Below are positions 7,745-16,875 of a stretch of 64,000 bases of DNA, one piece after another (position 1 is the stretch's first letter; the number at the start of each line of letters is the position of its first letter). The notes beneath the pieces were generated by a model. It was not told the DNA's origin. It worked only from the letters and a program-made list of their open reading frames with translations, and did not search any database. Both the position numbers and the translations under genes were made by a program. The stretch is from Anaerotruncus sp. (GTDB taxonomy: Bacteria; Bacillota; Clostridia; Oscillospirales; Ruminococcaceae). The DNA is taken from positions 1 through 64,000 of the forward strand of contig JAETRV010000015.1 of NCBI GenBank assembly GCA_021770005.1, read 5' to 3'.

Positions 7745-10700
7745 TCAACGCAGCAGGTCATCGGGGGCGTTGCGCGGGGATACGCCCGCCGTTTCCCGCT
7801 GCATCCGGTCAAGCGGAAGCTCCTCCAAAAACGGGGACGGTTCCTTCCCGCAGACCAGGATCAGTTCCTCCTTTGCGCGGGTCAGCCCGACATAAAACAG
7901 CCTGCGCTCCTCCTCCAGGTCCACCATCTTGCGCTCGGATTCGAGCGGGATGCTCCCTTTGCGGACGCCGCAAAGAAAGACCGCCGGGAATTCCAACCCT
8001 TTGGCGCCGTGAAGGGTCATCAGGGTGACCGCGCCTGTATCATAGGATTTTCCCGACGCGCTGCGCATCAGGTCGCTCTCCTGCCCAAGGGTCAACGCCT
8101 GTAGAAAATCTCCCATCGTCCGATGGAACACCGCCATCCGGCCCAGCTTTTGCAGCGCTGCCACAGCCGTTTTGGGCGGATGGAGCTGGGCGCAGAACCC
8201 ATCCAACAGCTTCCATGGCTTCCCTTTGGAAAGCTGCGGCATCCATTCCTGCACCGACGCGAAGAATGGGGCAAGCTGGGGCAGGCCGTCAAACCCGGCG
8301 GCAAGCTGTTCCAGCTGCCCGGCTGTCATCCGGCCCGGGACGGCCTCCGCCATCCGGCCCGCCGCAAGGGAAACCTGCTCCACGAGGTCGGGCGGGCAAT
8401 CCCACAGCCGCCGCAGACACCCTTCCAGCGCGGGACGGTCCCAGTCCCCGGTCAAAAAACGGAAAAAGTCGATGACGCCGCGTACCGTCCGGTCCGAGAG
8501 GAACGGCTCCCGCCCCGCTACCACATAGGGAATCCCCTCTTTTTTCAGGCAGGTCTCGAGCAGCTCGGACTGCCGGTGGGTGCGGTAGAGCACCGCAATC
8601 TCTGAAAAACTGCGGGGATGCTCCCGCGAAACCGCGGCGCCGCCCTGTGCGTCCAGCATATCCACCCCGCCCACCATGCGGTTGATCTCCTTTGCCACAA
8701 AGATGCCCTCGGAAAGCTCGCTGGGGGCGGCCGCCAGCCGGACCGCGGCGCCGGACGCGCACTGCGCCTCCAAAACGCGCAGTTCTCCGGGATTTGCAGA
8801 GATCGCGGACAGGGCGCAGTCCAGGATTTCGGGGGTGGAGCGGTAGTTTTTCACCAGACGGATCCGCCGCAGGTCTGGCCGGTCGGACAGCAGCCGGTCG
8901 AAACAACCGGCATCCGCGCCCCGAAATCCATAAATCGACTGGTCCGGGTCGCCAATCACAAACAGGCTTTTGCTCCCCCGGCTCCAAGCACAGAGCAGGT
9001 CGTATTGCAGCGGGTTGATGTCCTGGAACTCGTCCACCAGCAGATAGGCAAACGGATCGGTTTTTCCTTTGGGTTTCCCATCCGCCGCCAGCCGTTCCCG
9101 CTCTTTTAACAGGAGGTCGTCAAAATCCAGAAAGCCCGACCGGTGCAGCCGCGCCTGATATTGTGTGAATGCCTCCTCCGGGAGCTGCGTGCCTTTTTCC
9201 GGCAGGCCGTTTTTGCGTCTGGATAGTTCGCTCAAAAGCATCCGGGGGGCGTTCTTCTTTTTCGCCAGCCCCAGCTCCCGTAGGACGGTCTCCGCGAGTT
9301 CAACCGCTTCGGATTCGTCCACCAGCCGGACCGTCCCCTCCCGGGTGAGGCGCTCTAGGCAGATCGCATGGAACGTACCGACCGTCAACCCCTGAACCGC
9401 CCGTTTTCCGCCCAGCCGCGCTTCCAAACGCTGGCGCATCTCGGCGGCCGCCTTGTTGGTGAAGGTGACCGCGGTGATCTGGGACGGTTTGACCCGGCGC
9501 TGTTCGATCAGGAACGCAATCCGCTCCACCAGTGTCTTGGTCTTGCCGGCGCCCGGCCCGGCGATTACCGCAACCGCCGGTTCCACCGCCTCCACCGCTT
9601 CCCGCTGCTCCGGATTGAGCAAACCGGTGGACAAAGCCCCGGCGTCAGCGGCGGCCTGTCCGCCGGATGCGGCGGGGACTGCTGATTCGGGCAGCGGCTT
9701 TCCGGCGGGCTCCGCCTTCTGCACCGGCCGGACGGCAAATAGCGAGGTCTGGCCATTCAGCGACTCGATCTCGCTGGGGCTGAGCAGCCGGATGATCCCG
9801 TATTCCCCATCGTATCCCGGAACCCGCTCGACCCTGCCCTCCCGGAGCCGCCGGATTCCCTCCGCAATGCAGGGACCCGCGGCCTGCTCGATCCGCTCGA
9901 TCGGGGTCTGTCGGAGGATGGTAAATTCATCCCCCAGCGTTTGGAGCATCGAGAAATATTGTGCGTCGACCCGCTTGCTCGAAGCCGAAAGGCCGGTTGA
10001 GGCGGCGATTGTCTCGGGCAGCGGGACCAGGCTTTCAAACGGCTTTGCGCTGCTTCTCACCGCGCCCTCCGCCCGGTCGGCCAGCTGCTCCACCCGGTGT
10101 TCCACCCCGATCGTCAGCTTTTTGCCGCAGACCGGGCATTTCCCGTCATACCGCTCCGCTTCAGAGGGTTTCAGGCAGAGATGGCAGTTGCGGTGGCCGT
10201 CATAGTGGTATTTCCCCTCCTCCGGGAAAAACTCGATCGTTCCCCCAAACCGCTCCGGGGTCCTGCCCTGTATCGCATCGGCCATTGCGGAATAGGAGAA
10301 CGGGATATCCAGAAGGTTTGCCTCCCGGCCCAGCTTGGCGGGGGAGTGGGCGTCCGAATTGGAGACCAGCGTATAGCCGTCCAGCGCGGACACCCGCCAG
10401 TTCATCGGCGGATCGGAGGAAAGCCCGGTTTCGAGCGCGTGGATGTAGGGGGTCAGGTCCCCGAAACATTCCTCAATGGCGTCAAACCCGGAAAACGCCC
10501 CAAACAGGGAGAAATGCGGCGTCCAGATGTGGGCGGGGATAAACACCGCATCCGGGCAGCTTTCAAGCGTGATCTCGAGCAGGTCCCGGCTATCCAGCCC
10601 CAGGATGGGCCGCCCGTCCGAATGCAGGTTTCCGATCGCCTCTAGCCGGCGGGAGAGGGTTTCCGCCGCTTCCAAGCCGGGTAACAGTATCAGGTTATGC

Positions 10701-11008
10701 ACCTTGCGGACCCGCCCGTCTTTTTTGTAGATCGAGCTGATCTCCCCCGAAACCACAAAATGGGGAACCTGCCGGTCCCCCGCGACGCCCGAGGGACGCC
10801 GCAGCTCCTCCCGCAGGGTATAGAATCCCGCTCCGTTGGGGACCAGCTTTTCCGCGAGCTCGGCCCGCCACGCCGGATGGGTGAAGTCCCCGGTCCCCAC
10901 CAGGCCAATCCCCTTTCTGCGCGCCCAAAGTTCGAGCGATTCCGGAACCGCGTCCCGGCTGGTGGCGCGGGAATATTTCGAGTGGATGTGCAGGTCTGCG
11001 ATTACCAT
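7745..11008 (-). CDS. Endonuclease Q-like PHP nuclease fused to UvrD/PcrA-type helicase
   Basis: This 1087-residue protein has two parts. Residues 1 to about 425 match the endonuclease Q type of PHP phosphoesterase: DLHIHS at 5-10, GTGDFTHP, FIPAHIWTPHFSLFG, VSNSDAHSP, and a four-cysteine zinc site CHLC (275-278) with CPVC (291-294). EndoQ cuts 5' of deaminated or abasic bases. Residues from about 463 form a complete superfamily-1 helicase: Walker A GPGAGKT (484-490), TFTNKAAAEM, VDEFQD, GDPDQSIYGFRGAD, NYRSTPEI, TLHGAKGLE, and YVGLTRAKEEL. The fusion suggests incision coupled to strand removal. It lies between two injection-system blocks but reads as an independent repair gene. Confidence 0.9.
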   Translation of the reverse strand: MVIADLHIHSKYSRATSRDAVPESLELWARRKGIGLVGTGDFTHPAWRAELAEKLVPNGAGFYTLREELRRPSGVAGDRQVPHFVVSGEISSIYKKDGRVRKVHNLILLPGLEAAETLSRRLEAIGNLHSDGRPILGLDSRDLLEITLESCPDAVFIPAHIWTPHFSLFGAFSGFDAIEECFGDLTPYIHALETGLSSDPPMNWRVSALDGYTLVSNSDAHSPAKLGREANLLDIPFSYSAMADAIQGRTPERFGGTIEFFPEEGKYHYDGHRNCHLCLKPSEAERYDGKCPVCGKKLTIGVEHRVEQLADRAEGAVRSSAKPFESLVPLPETIAASTGLSASSKRVDAQYFSMLQTLGDEFTILRQTPIERIEQAAGPCIAEGIRRLREGRVERVPGYDGEYGIIRLLSPSEIESLNGQTSLFAVRPVQKAEPAGKPLPESAVPAASGGQAAADAGALSTGLLNPEQREAVEAVEPAVAVIAGPGAGKTKTLVERIAFLIEQRRVKPSQITAVTFTNKAAAEMRQRLEARLGGKRAVQGLTVGTFHAICLERLTREGTVRLVDESEAVELAETVLRELGLAKKKNAPRMLLSELSRRKNGLPEKGTQLPEEAFTQYQARLHRSGFLDFDDLLLKERERLAADGKPKGKTDPFAYLLVDEFQDINPLQYDLLCAWSRGSKSLFVIGDPDQSIYGFRGADAGCFDRLLSDRPDLRRIRLVKNYRSTPEILDCALSAISANPGELRVLEAQCASGAAVRLAAAPSELSEGIFVAKEINRMVGGVDMLDAQGGAAVSREHPRSFSEIAVLYRTHRQSELLETCLKKEGIPYVVAGREPFLSDRTVRGVIDFFRFLTGDWDRPALEGCLRRLWDCPPDLVEQVSLAAGRMAEAVPGRMTAGQLEQLAAGFDGLPQLAPFFASVQEWMPQLSKGKPWKLLDGFCAQLHPPKTAVAALQKLGRMAVFHRTMGDFLQALTLGQESDLMRSASGKSYDTGAVTLMTLHGAKGLEFPAVFLCGVRKGSIPLESERKMVDLEEERRLFYVGLTRAKEELILVCGKEPSPFLEELPLDRMQRETAGVSPRNAPDDLLR

Positions 11009-11085
11009 AAGCGGTCTCTCCTGTCTGCTGTAAAGTGTTCCGCGCGCGTCCCGCTCCGAGAGCCGCCCGCGGCGAAAAGATACAG

Positions 11086-11112
11086 CGGGCCGGGAACCAT
11101 CCCGGCCCGCTT
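11086..11112. terminator. GC-rich hairpin upstream of EndoQ-UvrD gene
   Basis: A perfect inverted repeat, GCGGGCCGGGA and TCCCGGCCCGC around ACCA. There is no good T run, so it may be a weak terminator after yjdF or a leader structure of the helicase mRNA. Confidence 0.4.
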
Positions 11113-11118
11113 CTGGCG

Positions 11119-11330
11119 ATTAGAACCTGTTCAGAATCTTTTACAGGGGGCTTTTTCACTTGCAAAAAGCCCCCTCTTGCCGCCCTTCGGGCGGCAATTC
11201 ACCCGAAAAAAGCGCTTCTCAGGATAAAGCGTTCCGCGTCCTGCGGGACGCGGCCAAAGGCTCTGCCTTTGGAAACCGCAATTTTTCGAGAAAAATTGAG
11301 TAAAGCTTTCGATTTGAAACGGGTTCTTAG
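11119..11330. repeat. MITE-like element with terminal inverted repeats
   Basis: Ends TTAGAACCTGTTCAGAATC and GATTTGAAACGGGTTCTTAG are imperfect inverted repeats. Inside are the GGGGGCTTTTT/AAAAAGCCCCC hairpin, a GCCGCC...GGCGGC arm pair, the GGATAAAGCGTTCCGC module and the ATTTTTCGAGAAAAAT palindrome. The right end supplies the TAA stop codon of yjdF (11327-11329). Confidence 0.8.
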
Positions 11331-11746
11331 TGCCCCCGGTGCTTCTCCCGCTTTTTCTGCTGCCGCAGGCCGAACCGGCGGTCTTTTTCCGCATCCCGCT
11401 CCGCACGGGAAACCGACCGCCGTTCCTGCTTCTGCTGCTCCCGCTGGAGCGCGAGGGCCTGTTGGGCTTTGGTGCCAACCCCGGTACCCTGAAGCTGTTT
11501 TTGAATCTGCCGCTGCATCCGTTTGGGATTTCTGCTGCCCGCCCGCAGATACGCCTGCGGAACCGGTGGGCCGAACCGAAGCCTGCCCCAGTTCCGGAGC
11601 ATAAAGGCGTAGACCTCATAATCTTTCGGTTCAGAACCAAAAGTGACCTTGCACGCCTCGAGCCCTGCATCGGTAAGCCGCTCATAGACGCCCACCCAAA
11701 ACGGACCTTCGAAAAAAACGGTAAAGCTGGACACGGTGCTGTTCAT
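11327..11746 (-). CDS. yjdF: YjdF family protein (DUF2992)
   Basis: A 139-residue protein with the DUF2992 pattern: SFTVFFEGPFWVGVYER at the start, CKVTFGSEPKDYEVYAFML, and a long basic C-terminal helix rich in Arg, Lys and Gln (PKRMQRQI to KKREKHRG). Its biochemical function is unknown; the family is typically controlled by the yjdF riboswitch that responds to azaaromatic compounds. The ATG at 11746 has a textbook AAAGGAGG 8 bases upstream. The stop codon lies in the end of a repeat element. Confidence 0.9.
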   Translation of the reverse strand: MNSTVSSFTVFFEGPFWVGVYERLTDAGLEACKVTFGSEPKDYEVYAFMLRNWGRLRFGPPVPQAYLRAGSRNPKRMQRQIQKQLQGTGVGTKAQQALALQREQQKQERRSVSRAERDAEKDRRFGLRQQKKREKHRGH

Positions 11747-11759
11747 CCTATTTTCCTCC

Positions 11760-11880
11760 TTTAAAGATGTGCGCTGCGGAAAACGGACAACCAAGGAGGC
11801 AGGTTACTGACGGCCCACCGGCCGCGCCCGGACTACCGACCGGGCTGTGTTTTTATTTCCGCGTGATTCGAATGGTTCAG
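11760..11880 (-). promoter_or_regulatory. yjdF riboswitch (azaaromatic-sensing RNA)
   Basis: The 5' leader of yjdF contains the sequence GCGGAAAT, a GGTCGGTAGTCCGGGC stretch, and GTCAGTAACC followed by GCCTCCTTGG. This agrees with my memory of the conserved parts of the yjdF motif RNA. The terminal CCTCCTT can pair with the AAGGAGG of the gene's ribosome site about 20 bases downstream, which gives a simple translational switch. Identity rests on the gene pairing plus these motifs; a covariance search would settle it. Confidence 0.72.
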
Positions 11881-11884
11881 CTCT

Positions 11885-11913
11885 ATCTTAGTGGGTTTTG
11901 GCAGGGATGTCAA
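11885..11913 (-). promoter_or_regulatory. Promoter of yjdF leader
   Basis: TTGACA (11908-11913) and TAAGAT (11885-11890) are separated by 17 bases on the minus strand, placing the transcript start just ahead of the riboswitch. Confidence 0.75.
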
Positions 11914-11980
11914 GATTGCAAAACCGGCACCACCTGACAAAGCCGGGTGATGCCGTACGCAAGCAGCATTTCGCCTGTAT

Positions 11981-12424
11981 TCACAGGGAAACCCGCAGCG
12001 GTTCTATTTTTACGGTTGGTTCGAAGGTTGCGACAACGTCAACCAGCTCCTCGCCCGTGACAATACAATAATGTTTTAACTCATCCGCCTCATAAAAACC
12101 ACAGCTCTCTTCGGCACACCACTGCACCAGCCTTGAGTTTTCGACTTCAAACAGGACTGCGCCCCGGAAAAAGGATTGATCGGCGTATTTCGACTGGACA
12201 GCCCCCCAAGTACGCATCCGCATTCCCTCGACTGTATTTCTGACCAACACAGGGATCCCGTCAAAAAAAATCTCGACACTGTCTTTCTCATCATCGAGCA
12301 CGATTTTCGTACCGTCGCCGTCCTGGATAAGCTGGGTTACAATAAATTCTCCCTCCGGGATACCGTATTGCTTGAGCTTGATCCACTCTTCCTGCAGCTC
12401 CGGTTCCCTATTTTTTTTCTCCAT
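11981..12424 (-). CDS. Probable immunity protein for the VgrG-linked toxin
   Basis: A 147-residue acidic, soluble protein with no signal peptide or known motif that I can name. It starts at an ATG inside the 3' end of the VgrG-toxin gene (17-bp overlap) and is the last gene of the cluster. A small acidic open frame directly after a polymorphic toxin C-terminus is the standard position of the cognate immunity gene. The role is inferred from position and size only. Confidence 0.65.
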   Translation of the reverse strand: MEKKNREPELQEEWIKLKQYGIPEGEFIVTQLIQDGDGTKIVLDDEKDSVEIFFDGIPVLVRNTVEGMRMRTWGAVQSKYADQSFFRGAVLFEVENSRLVQWCAEESCGFYEADELKHYCIVTGEELVDVVATFEPTVKIEPLRVSL

Positions 12425-14780
12425 ATCGAATCTCACTTCCCCTTCCGTTTGTATTCCGGATTTCGAGTGTCGGGCGTCCATCACTGCTTCCCGGCCTCGC
12501 TGTAACCTTCCTGCCGTCAGATAATGTGCCTGTTTTTCCGGGGCCATACTGTGTCTCGATCTCTTTCGTATTGGAAGGGTGCAACGCATCAAAATCATCG
12601 GAAGCCTGCTGATAGCCGCCCGGCTTTTCGTATTGCGTTGTCTTTCCTTTTGTCCCCCTCCCCGGCTTTGCACCGGCCAATAGATCGTCTACGGTTTTCG
12701 AGGACTGCCCTGCACCGGAAGACCGCGCGGGGGTGGCAGCGGCATGATACAGATTCCTCTGGGCCTGGGATGGATTGGCGGTCCCCAATAGCTTTATATT
12801 CGCGAACCCCTGTGCGCCCGCGCCCAGCAGCAGGTCTGTACCGATTGCGGTCGGGCTGTAGATCATCTCCAGTTTCTGCCCCGGCGTCATGTTTTCACTG
12901 CCCACAGATGCGGCCGTACGCAGCCCCACCCCGGAAACCCCGCTGAGCGCTGCCGCCTCTCCCATGGTCAAAGTAGCCGCTGGGATCGCCCCGCTTACGA
13001 TCCCGCCGGTCAGCGCGCCGACCACCGAGCCGAGGGATGCTTGTCCAACCGCAGAGCCCCAGCTTCTGACTTCCCCATCCGCCTTGTCCTCCACGGCAGC
13101 CATTGCGGTTGCACTGCCTCCCGCCGCGACCGCTCCAACCGCTGCCCCAATCGCGACTGCGGCCGTACCTCCTGTCACCACGACCAGCGCCACCGCTGCC
13201 GCTGCAACCACGACGGTTGCAACAGCGCCCAGTGCAATATTCCTCCACCAACTGCCCAGATCGAACGGCTTGGGGGCGTCGTTAAAAGCAGGGTATGACT
13301 GGAACTCATAGCCGCATAGCACCCCCTGCTCGCCCAGGATATCAAACTGATAGGACATGGTCAGGCTGGTATCCCCGCCGCCGGTTGGCGGGTTGCCGGG
13401 CCCGCCCCAGGTGCCTTTGGGCGCGACCATCGCCTCCCAAGCCTGCGTCTCCCTCCGGGTCCGGATGGTTTGCAGCCCGCTCGGTGTGCTCAGCACCACC
13501 ACCGGCGCTTCCAGCTGCACCTCCTCTTTGGCGACCATCCGCGTTGCAAGGTGGCTTTCCATCAATATACAGTTTACATCGTCCAACAGGATGTGTAAAG
13601 GGGTCTCTTCCCCGCCTTTCCCCACAAGGCCCATCTGCTCCGGGAACCAGTAGAGCCGCTTGCCATGTTCGGTGGTCAGATACCGCTGGTTGAAATCCCC
13701 CATCTCCGGGCAGGAGGCCCCGTTGGTTCTGGGGCTGTCGGTTGCGCGCGCTTCCCGCTCGTCGCCGCCCGGAATATAGAGGGATACCCGAGTCCCCACC
13801 TTGGGCATACAGTACATCAGGCTGCCGCTCGCCGGGGCCCAATCGTATGGATAGGCGGCTTTCCCGCTCGGGCCGTCGATGTCCAAGCGGATCCACACCT
13901 GTTCCCGGTCGGTCTTTTCGACCGTCCCGCCCAGGCTCATGCCGGTGATCCTTTCGTTCCCATACATCCGTTCGCCGACCAATGCAGGCTGTCCCAGCGT
14001 GTAGGTAAAGACCAGCTCCCCGCGCTCAAACCGCGCCCGCAGCCCGCAAATCAGATGGGTTTTTCCCCGAAAGGACGCGATATCCCCGATCCGATGGCTG
14101 GCGGTATCCTTCACATCCAAGCTGAAAAACTGGCTCCGCCGCCATCCAGCCTCCTTGCCGCCCATCTCGTAAAATCTGGGGCTGACCTGTGCGCTGTATT
14201 CCAGCTCGGGCAGGGTGCAGGGGTCGCCGCCTTCCCGCATCCCGAACCAGAACCACGGTTTCCCGTTCCGGCATTCCGGCACCAGCGCGCTATTGAAATG
14301 GCTCGCAAGGCGTTTGCAGAACGCCCAGTCGGTTTCCCGGTACTGAATCAGCGGACGTCCGATCGGACGGTCCTTGCCCTCGGTGCAGATCACTGCCGCG
14401 CCCGGCGTCCCCTGCACCACCTCGCGCACCACGTCCGCATAGCTCATGGACACGTCCTGAAACGAGCGGCTGTGCTCCTCCTGGTCCAGCTGGAAGCTGC
14501 CCGAAAGCGCCGTGACCGCCGCTTGATAATAGCCGTCCTGATAGCTGATTTCCGCCTCGGTGATGAATCCCTGAAAGAGTGGCGCATCCTCAGCCAGAAC
14601 CGTCAGCCCGGCGCCTTCGAGCGGCGCTTCCACCCCGCTAAAGGCGGAATCCTCCGGGATAATCCCGGTGACCCGGAGCTTTCCATGCTGGTTTGGCCGG
14701 ATTTCCAGCTCCAAACTGGTAACCGGCGACAGGGATATTGCACCGTTTACCCGCACATTTTCATAGGTGTATGCCGCCAT
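12408..14780 (-). CDS. VgrG-like spike fused to transmembrane region and C-terminal toxin
   Basis: A 790-residue protein. Residues 1 to about 450 are VgrG/gpD-like and parallel the spike encoded at 18037-19440 (compare QYRETDWAFCKRLASHF here with QYQETDWEFVRRLASHF there). Residues 514-558 are two very hydrophobic Ala/Val/Gly helices, and 580-625 is a further Gly/Ala-rich stretch, resembling membrane-inserting regions of T6SS effectors. The last 75 residues carry a separate module with DFDALHP, YGPGKTGTLSDGRKV, RPGSSDGRPTLEI and EIRYG, a C-terminal pattern I associate with polymorphic toxins; its activity is unknown. The probable immunity gene follows with overlap. Confidence 0.8.
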   Translation of the reverse strand: MAAYTYENVRVNGAISLSPVTSLELEIRPNQHGKLRVTGIIPEDSAFSGVEAPLEGAGLTVLAEDAPLFQGFITEAEISYQDGYYQAAVTALSGSFQLDQEEHSRSFQDVSMSYADVVREVVQGTPGAAVICTEGKDRPIGRPLIQYRETDWAFCKRLASHFNSALVPECRNGKPWFWFGMREGGDPCTLPELEYSAQVSPRFYEMGGKEAGWRRSQFFSLDVKDTASHRIGDIASFRGKTHLICGLRARFERGELVFTYTLGQPALVGERMYGNERITGMSLGGTVEKTDREQVWIRLDIDGPSGKAAYPYDWAPASGSLMYCMPKVGTRVSLYIPGGDEREARATDSPRTNGASCPEMGDFNQRYLTTEHGKRLYWFPEQMGLVGKGGEETPLHILLDDVNCILMESHLATRMVAKEEVQLEAPVVVLSTPSGLQTIRTRRETQAWEAMVAPKGTWGGPGNPPTGGGDTSLTMSYQFDILGEQGVLCGYEFQSYPAFNDAPKPFDLGSWWRNIALGAVATVVVAAAAVALVVVTGGTAAVAIGAAVGAVAAGGSATAMAAVEDKADGEVRSWGSAVGQASLGSVVGALTGGIVSGAIPAATLTMGEAAALSGVSGVGLRTAASVGSENMTPGQKLEMIYSPTAIGTDLLLGAGAQGFANIKLLGTANPSQAQRNLYHAAATPARSSGAGQSSKTVDDLLAGAKPGRGTKGKTTQYEKPGGYQQASDDFDALHPSNTKEIETQYGPGKTGTLSDGRKVTARPGSSDGRPTLEIRNTNGRGSEIRYGEKK

Positions 14781-14795
14781 GCTCCCACTCCTTGT

Positions 14796-15491
14796 CTACT
14801 CGATATACTGTATCCATCTGATGACGCCGCGTCCCAGGCTGCTCAGGAACCCCGACCGGAAGAGCTGCGCCGGTGTATAGACTTCGGAAAAACCGTCCCA
14901 TGGGTCGAACAGCCGCACCCGCCCTTTTTCGTCCGGCATCAGCACGACCGAATGAGGATGCCCTGTCTCCCGGAGATGGTTCCCGATCATCCAGTTCTGG
15001 TTTTGAATCTGGGCGCCGAGCGGCTCCGGATAGGCATCCAGCAGGGGGATGGTACTGTCGCACTGTCCCAGGCTGACGGCCCGGATTGCACAGGTGTTGG
15101 GGTCCCCCGTCACGACAAACCGCAGCGCGTCCATCTTTTCCGCATCCCCGCCGGGCAGGTCGCCCGCCTCCCCGGGGCGGCTGCCGGCATTCATCACAAT
15201 CGCCCGCTGCCATGCGTCGATGTAAAAGCCGTCCTCCCGTTCACAGGGGTGGCAAAGCCCGGCGAAGTCCTGGGTGCGGACGCCGCCGGTCAGCTCCGGC
15301 GGGGAGACATACCCCAGCGCCCGCTGTTCGGGGTCTGGCGCTGGGCGCTCAATGGTGAACCCAAAACAGGGATGCTGGTTTTTATAGTGCAGCCCCACGA
15401 TCTTGGCGGCTGCGGCCCAGCACCAGTTGGTGCGGTTTTGCAGATAGAACTTTGGGCGCGCCGCCCGGTCATTTCCCGGATGTCTTTCCAT
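14796..15491 (-). CDS. Papain-like cysteine protease, probable effector
   Basis: A 231-residue protein with the hallmarks of AvrRpt2/C39-like papain-fold peptidases: oxyanion Gln18 and catalytic Cys24 in LQNRTNWCWAAAA, a His at 180 in GHPHSVVL, and Asp196 in RLFDPW. There is no signal peptide. It starts inside the 3' end of the DUF4280-GH19 gene (23-bp overlap) and stops 15 bp before the VgrG-toxin gene. It could be a delivered effector or a processing protease for the toxin; position in the payload end favours an effector. Confidence 0.78.
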   Translation of the reverse strand: MERHPGNDRAARPKFYLQNRTNWCWAAAAKIVGLHYKNQHPCFGFTIERPAPDPEQRALGYVSPPELTGGVRTQDFAGLCHPCEREDGFYIDAWQRAIVMNAGSRPGEAGDLPGGDAEKMDALRFVVTGDPNTCAIRAVSLGQCDSTIPLLDAYPEPLGAQIQNQNWMIGNHLRETGHPHSVVLMPDEKGRVRLFDPWDGFSEVYTPAQLFRSGFLSSLGRGVIRWIQYIE

Positions 15492-16875
15492 CTCCGCCTC
15501 CTGCCCCTGTTTCCGGCGGTTTCTTTTCCGCCTTTTTTTCCGCAGATGACAGCACTGCTGCGCAGCCCTCCTCAGAGCGGTTTTTCTCCAAAGCGTCGGT
15601 TGCCTTTTTATGCGCTTCCTTCCGATCGTCCATACCATTATTCCCGCCGTTCACCCTCCGGCTGACGGTTTCGACCGATGCGCCGTCATCTATTTTTTGG
15701 TTCATCTTATTGTTCTCCCACCAATGGCCTGACGCGGTCCATGGATAGTCCTCCCCTACGCAGTCCCTGCCCTCTTCCATGATGTTCGGGTCGCCCTCGC
15801 CATGCTCTTCCATATAATCGGAAAACTCTTGATAATTGTCCTTCCCGGTGACCTGGAGATAGCCGCCGCCGCTGTAGCGGACCGCATCCTCCTCGGTTTT
15901 GTTTCCGAGCCTGTTCGAATAGCGGCGGATAAAATACGCGTCTCCTTCCCTTCCGCTCAATTCCTTTGTATATCTGCCATAGCCGCTTTCCACGCTGACC
16001 TGGCTCAGGAAATGCGCCAGCCGGGCTTCGGTCGTGATGTCGAACCGGTGGATGGTTTTGCGCAGGTCCCGGATGACTTTATCCGTCAGGTATTGCTCCT
16101 TCCAGCCCATATCCAGCAGCATCTTCTTCAAAAAGGCTTCCTCGTCCTCTACCGAGCCGTGTACGCTGCCCGCCCCGCCCGCTTCATGCATCTTTTTACA
16201 GGGAGGCGTTGCTCTGGGGGCGTCGGTTTTTGCCTGGCCTGAGTCCTTCGGTTCGATCAGCCCGCCCATCGAGCAGATGAGGAATGAAAGGGTGGTCAGG
16301 GAATCCTCCCCTTTGGGGGCGGGCGCGTCCGGGCTTTTGTTGCTCGCGAGCGCCCGGTCCACCGGGTTTTTCTGCCCGTTATCCACGATCCGGGTTTTGG
16401 GGTAGGTATCCCACCACCTGAAGCCGACAATGATCGGCATACAGGGCTTTTGGGTAACCTTGCACACGCCGAACGGCGGGATGTTCATCATCTCGCCGGG
16501 GTCGCAGTTGAGCTGATGGACCACCGGCTTGTTCACGATATAGACCCCGTGGTCCATCAGGAGGTTCAGCTTGCGGGGGACCGAGCCCATCCGGCATTCG
16601 AGGGTTGCCCCGCGCACCAGATATTCCAGCGGCCTGCTGGCGCCTTTGCTCAGATACTCCTGAAGGAAGTTAGGCTGAGGGGAGGAATCCGGCGGGTTTC
16701 CGGGGGCTTCCTCGCGCATCAGGGCGGGCATGGGCTCGTTGGGGTCTTGGCTCAGGAACTGATCCGCCTGCTCTTTGGATGCAAAGAGATGGTCCTCCAA
16801 CATGGGCCGAAGCGGTTCGGGGTTGTCTATGGTGTTTTCTGACAAGATGGCGTCGATCTCTTTTTTACTGTCCAT
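15469..16875 (-). CDS. DUF4280 PAAR-like protein fused to GH19 lysozyme/chitinase domain
   Basis: A 468-residue protein. After an acidic N-terminus, residues about 75-220 form a DUF4280 PAAR-like domain (LVRGATLECRMGSVPRKLN, PPFGVCKVTQKPCMP, LICSMGGLI). Residues about 240-425 match family 19 glycoside hydrolases: FLSQVSVESGYGRY with the candidate catalytic Glu, GGGYLQVTGKDNY, and SGHWWENNKMNQ. GH19 enzymes of this kind often cleave peptidoglycan. The tail is Lys/Glu/Gly-rich. The fusion is a loaded spike tip. The ATG at 16875 lies within the 3' end of the upstream gene. Confidence 0.87.
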   Translation of the reverse strand: MDSKKEIDAILSENTIDNPEPLRPMLEDHLFASKEQADQFLSQDPNEPMPALMREEAPGNPPDSSPQPNFLQEYLSKGASRPLEYLVRGATLECRMGSVPRKLNLLMDHGVYIVNKPVVHQLNCDPGEMMNIPPFGVCKVTQKPCMPIIVGFRWWDTYPKTRIVDNGQKNPVDRALASNKSPDAPAPKGEDSLTTLSFLICSMGGLIEPKDSGQAKTDAPRATPPCKKMHEAGGAGSVHGSVEDEEAFLKKMLLDMGWKEQYLTDKVIRDLRKTIHRFDITTEARLAHFLSQVSVESGYGRYTKELSGREGDAYFIRRYSNRLGNKTEEDAVRYSGGGYLQVTGKDNYQEFSDYMEEHGEGDPNIMEEGRDCVGEDYPWTASGHWWENNKMNQKIDDGASVETVSRRVNGGNNGMDDRKEAHKKATDALEKNRSEEGCAAVLSSAEKKAEKKPPETGAGGGDGKTSGK

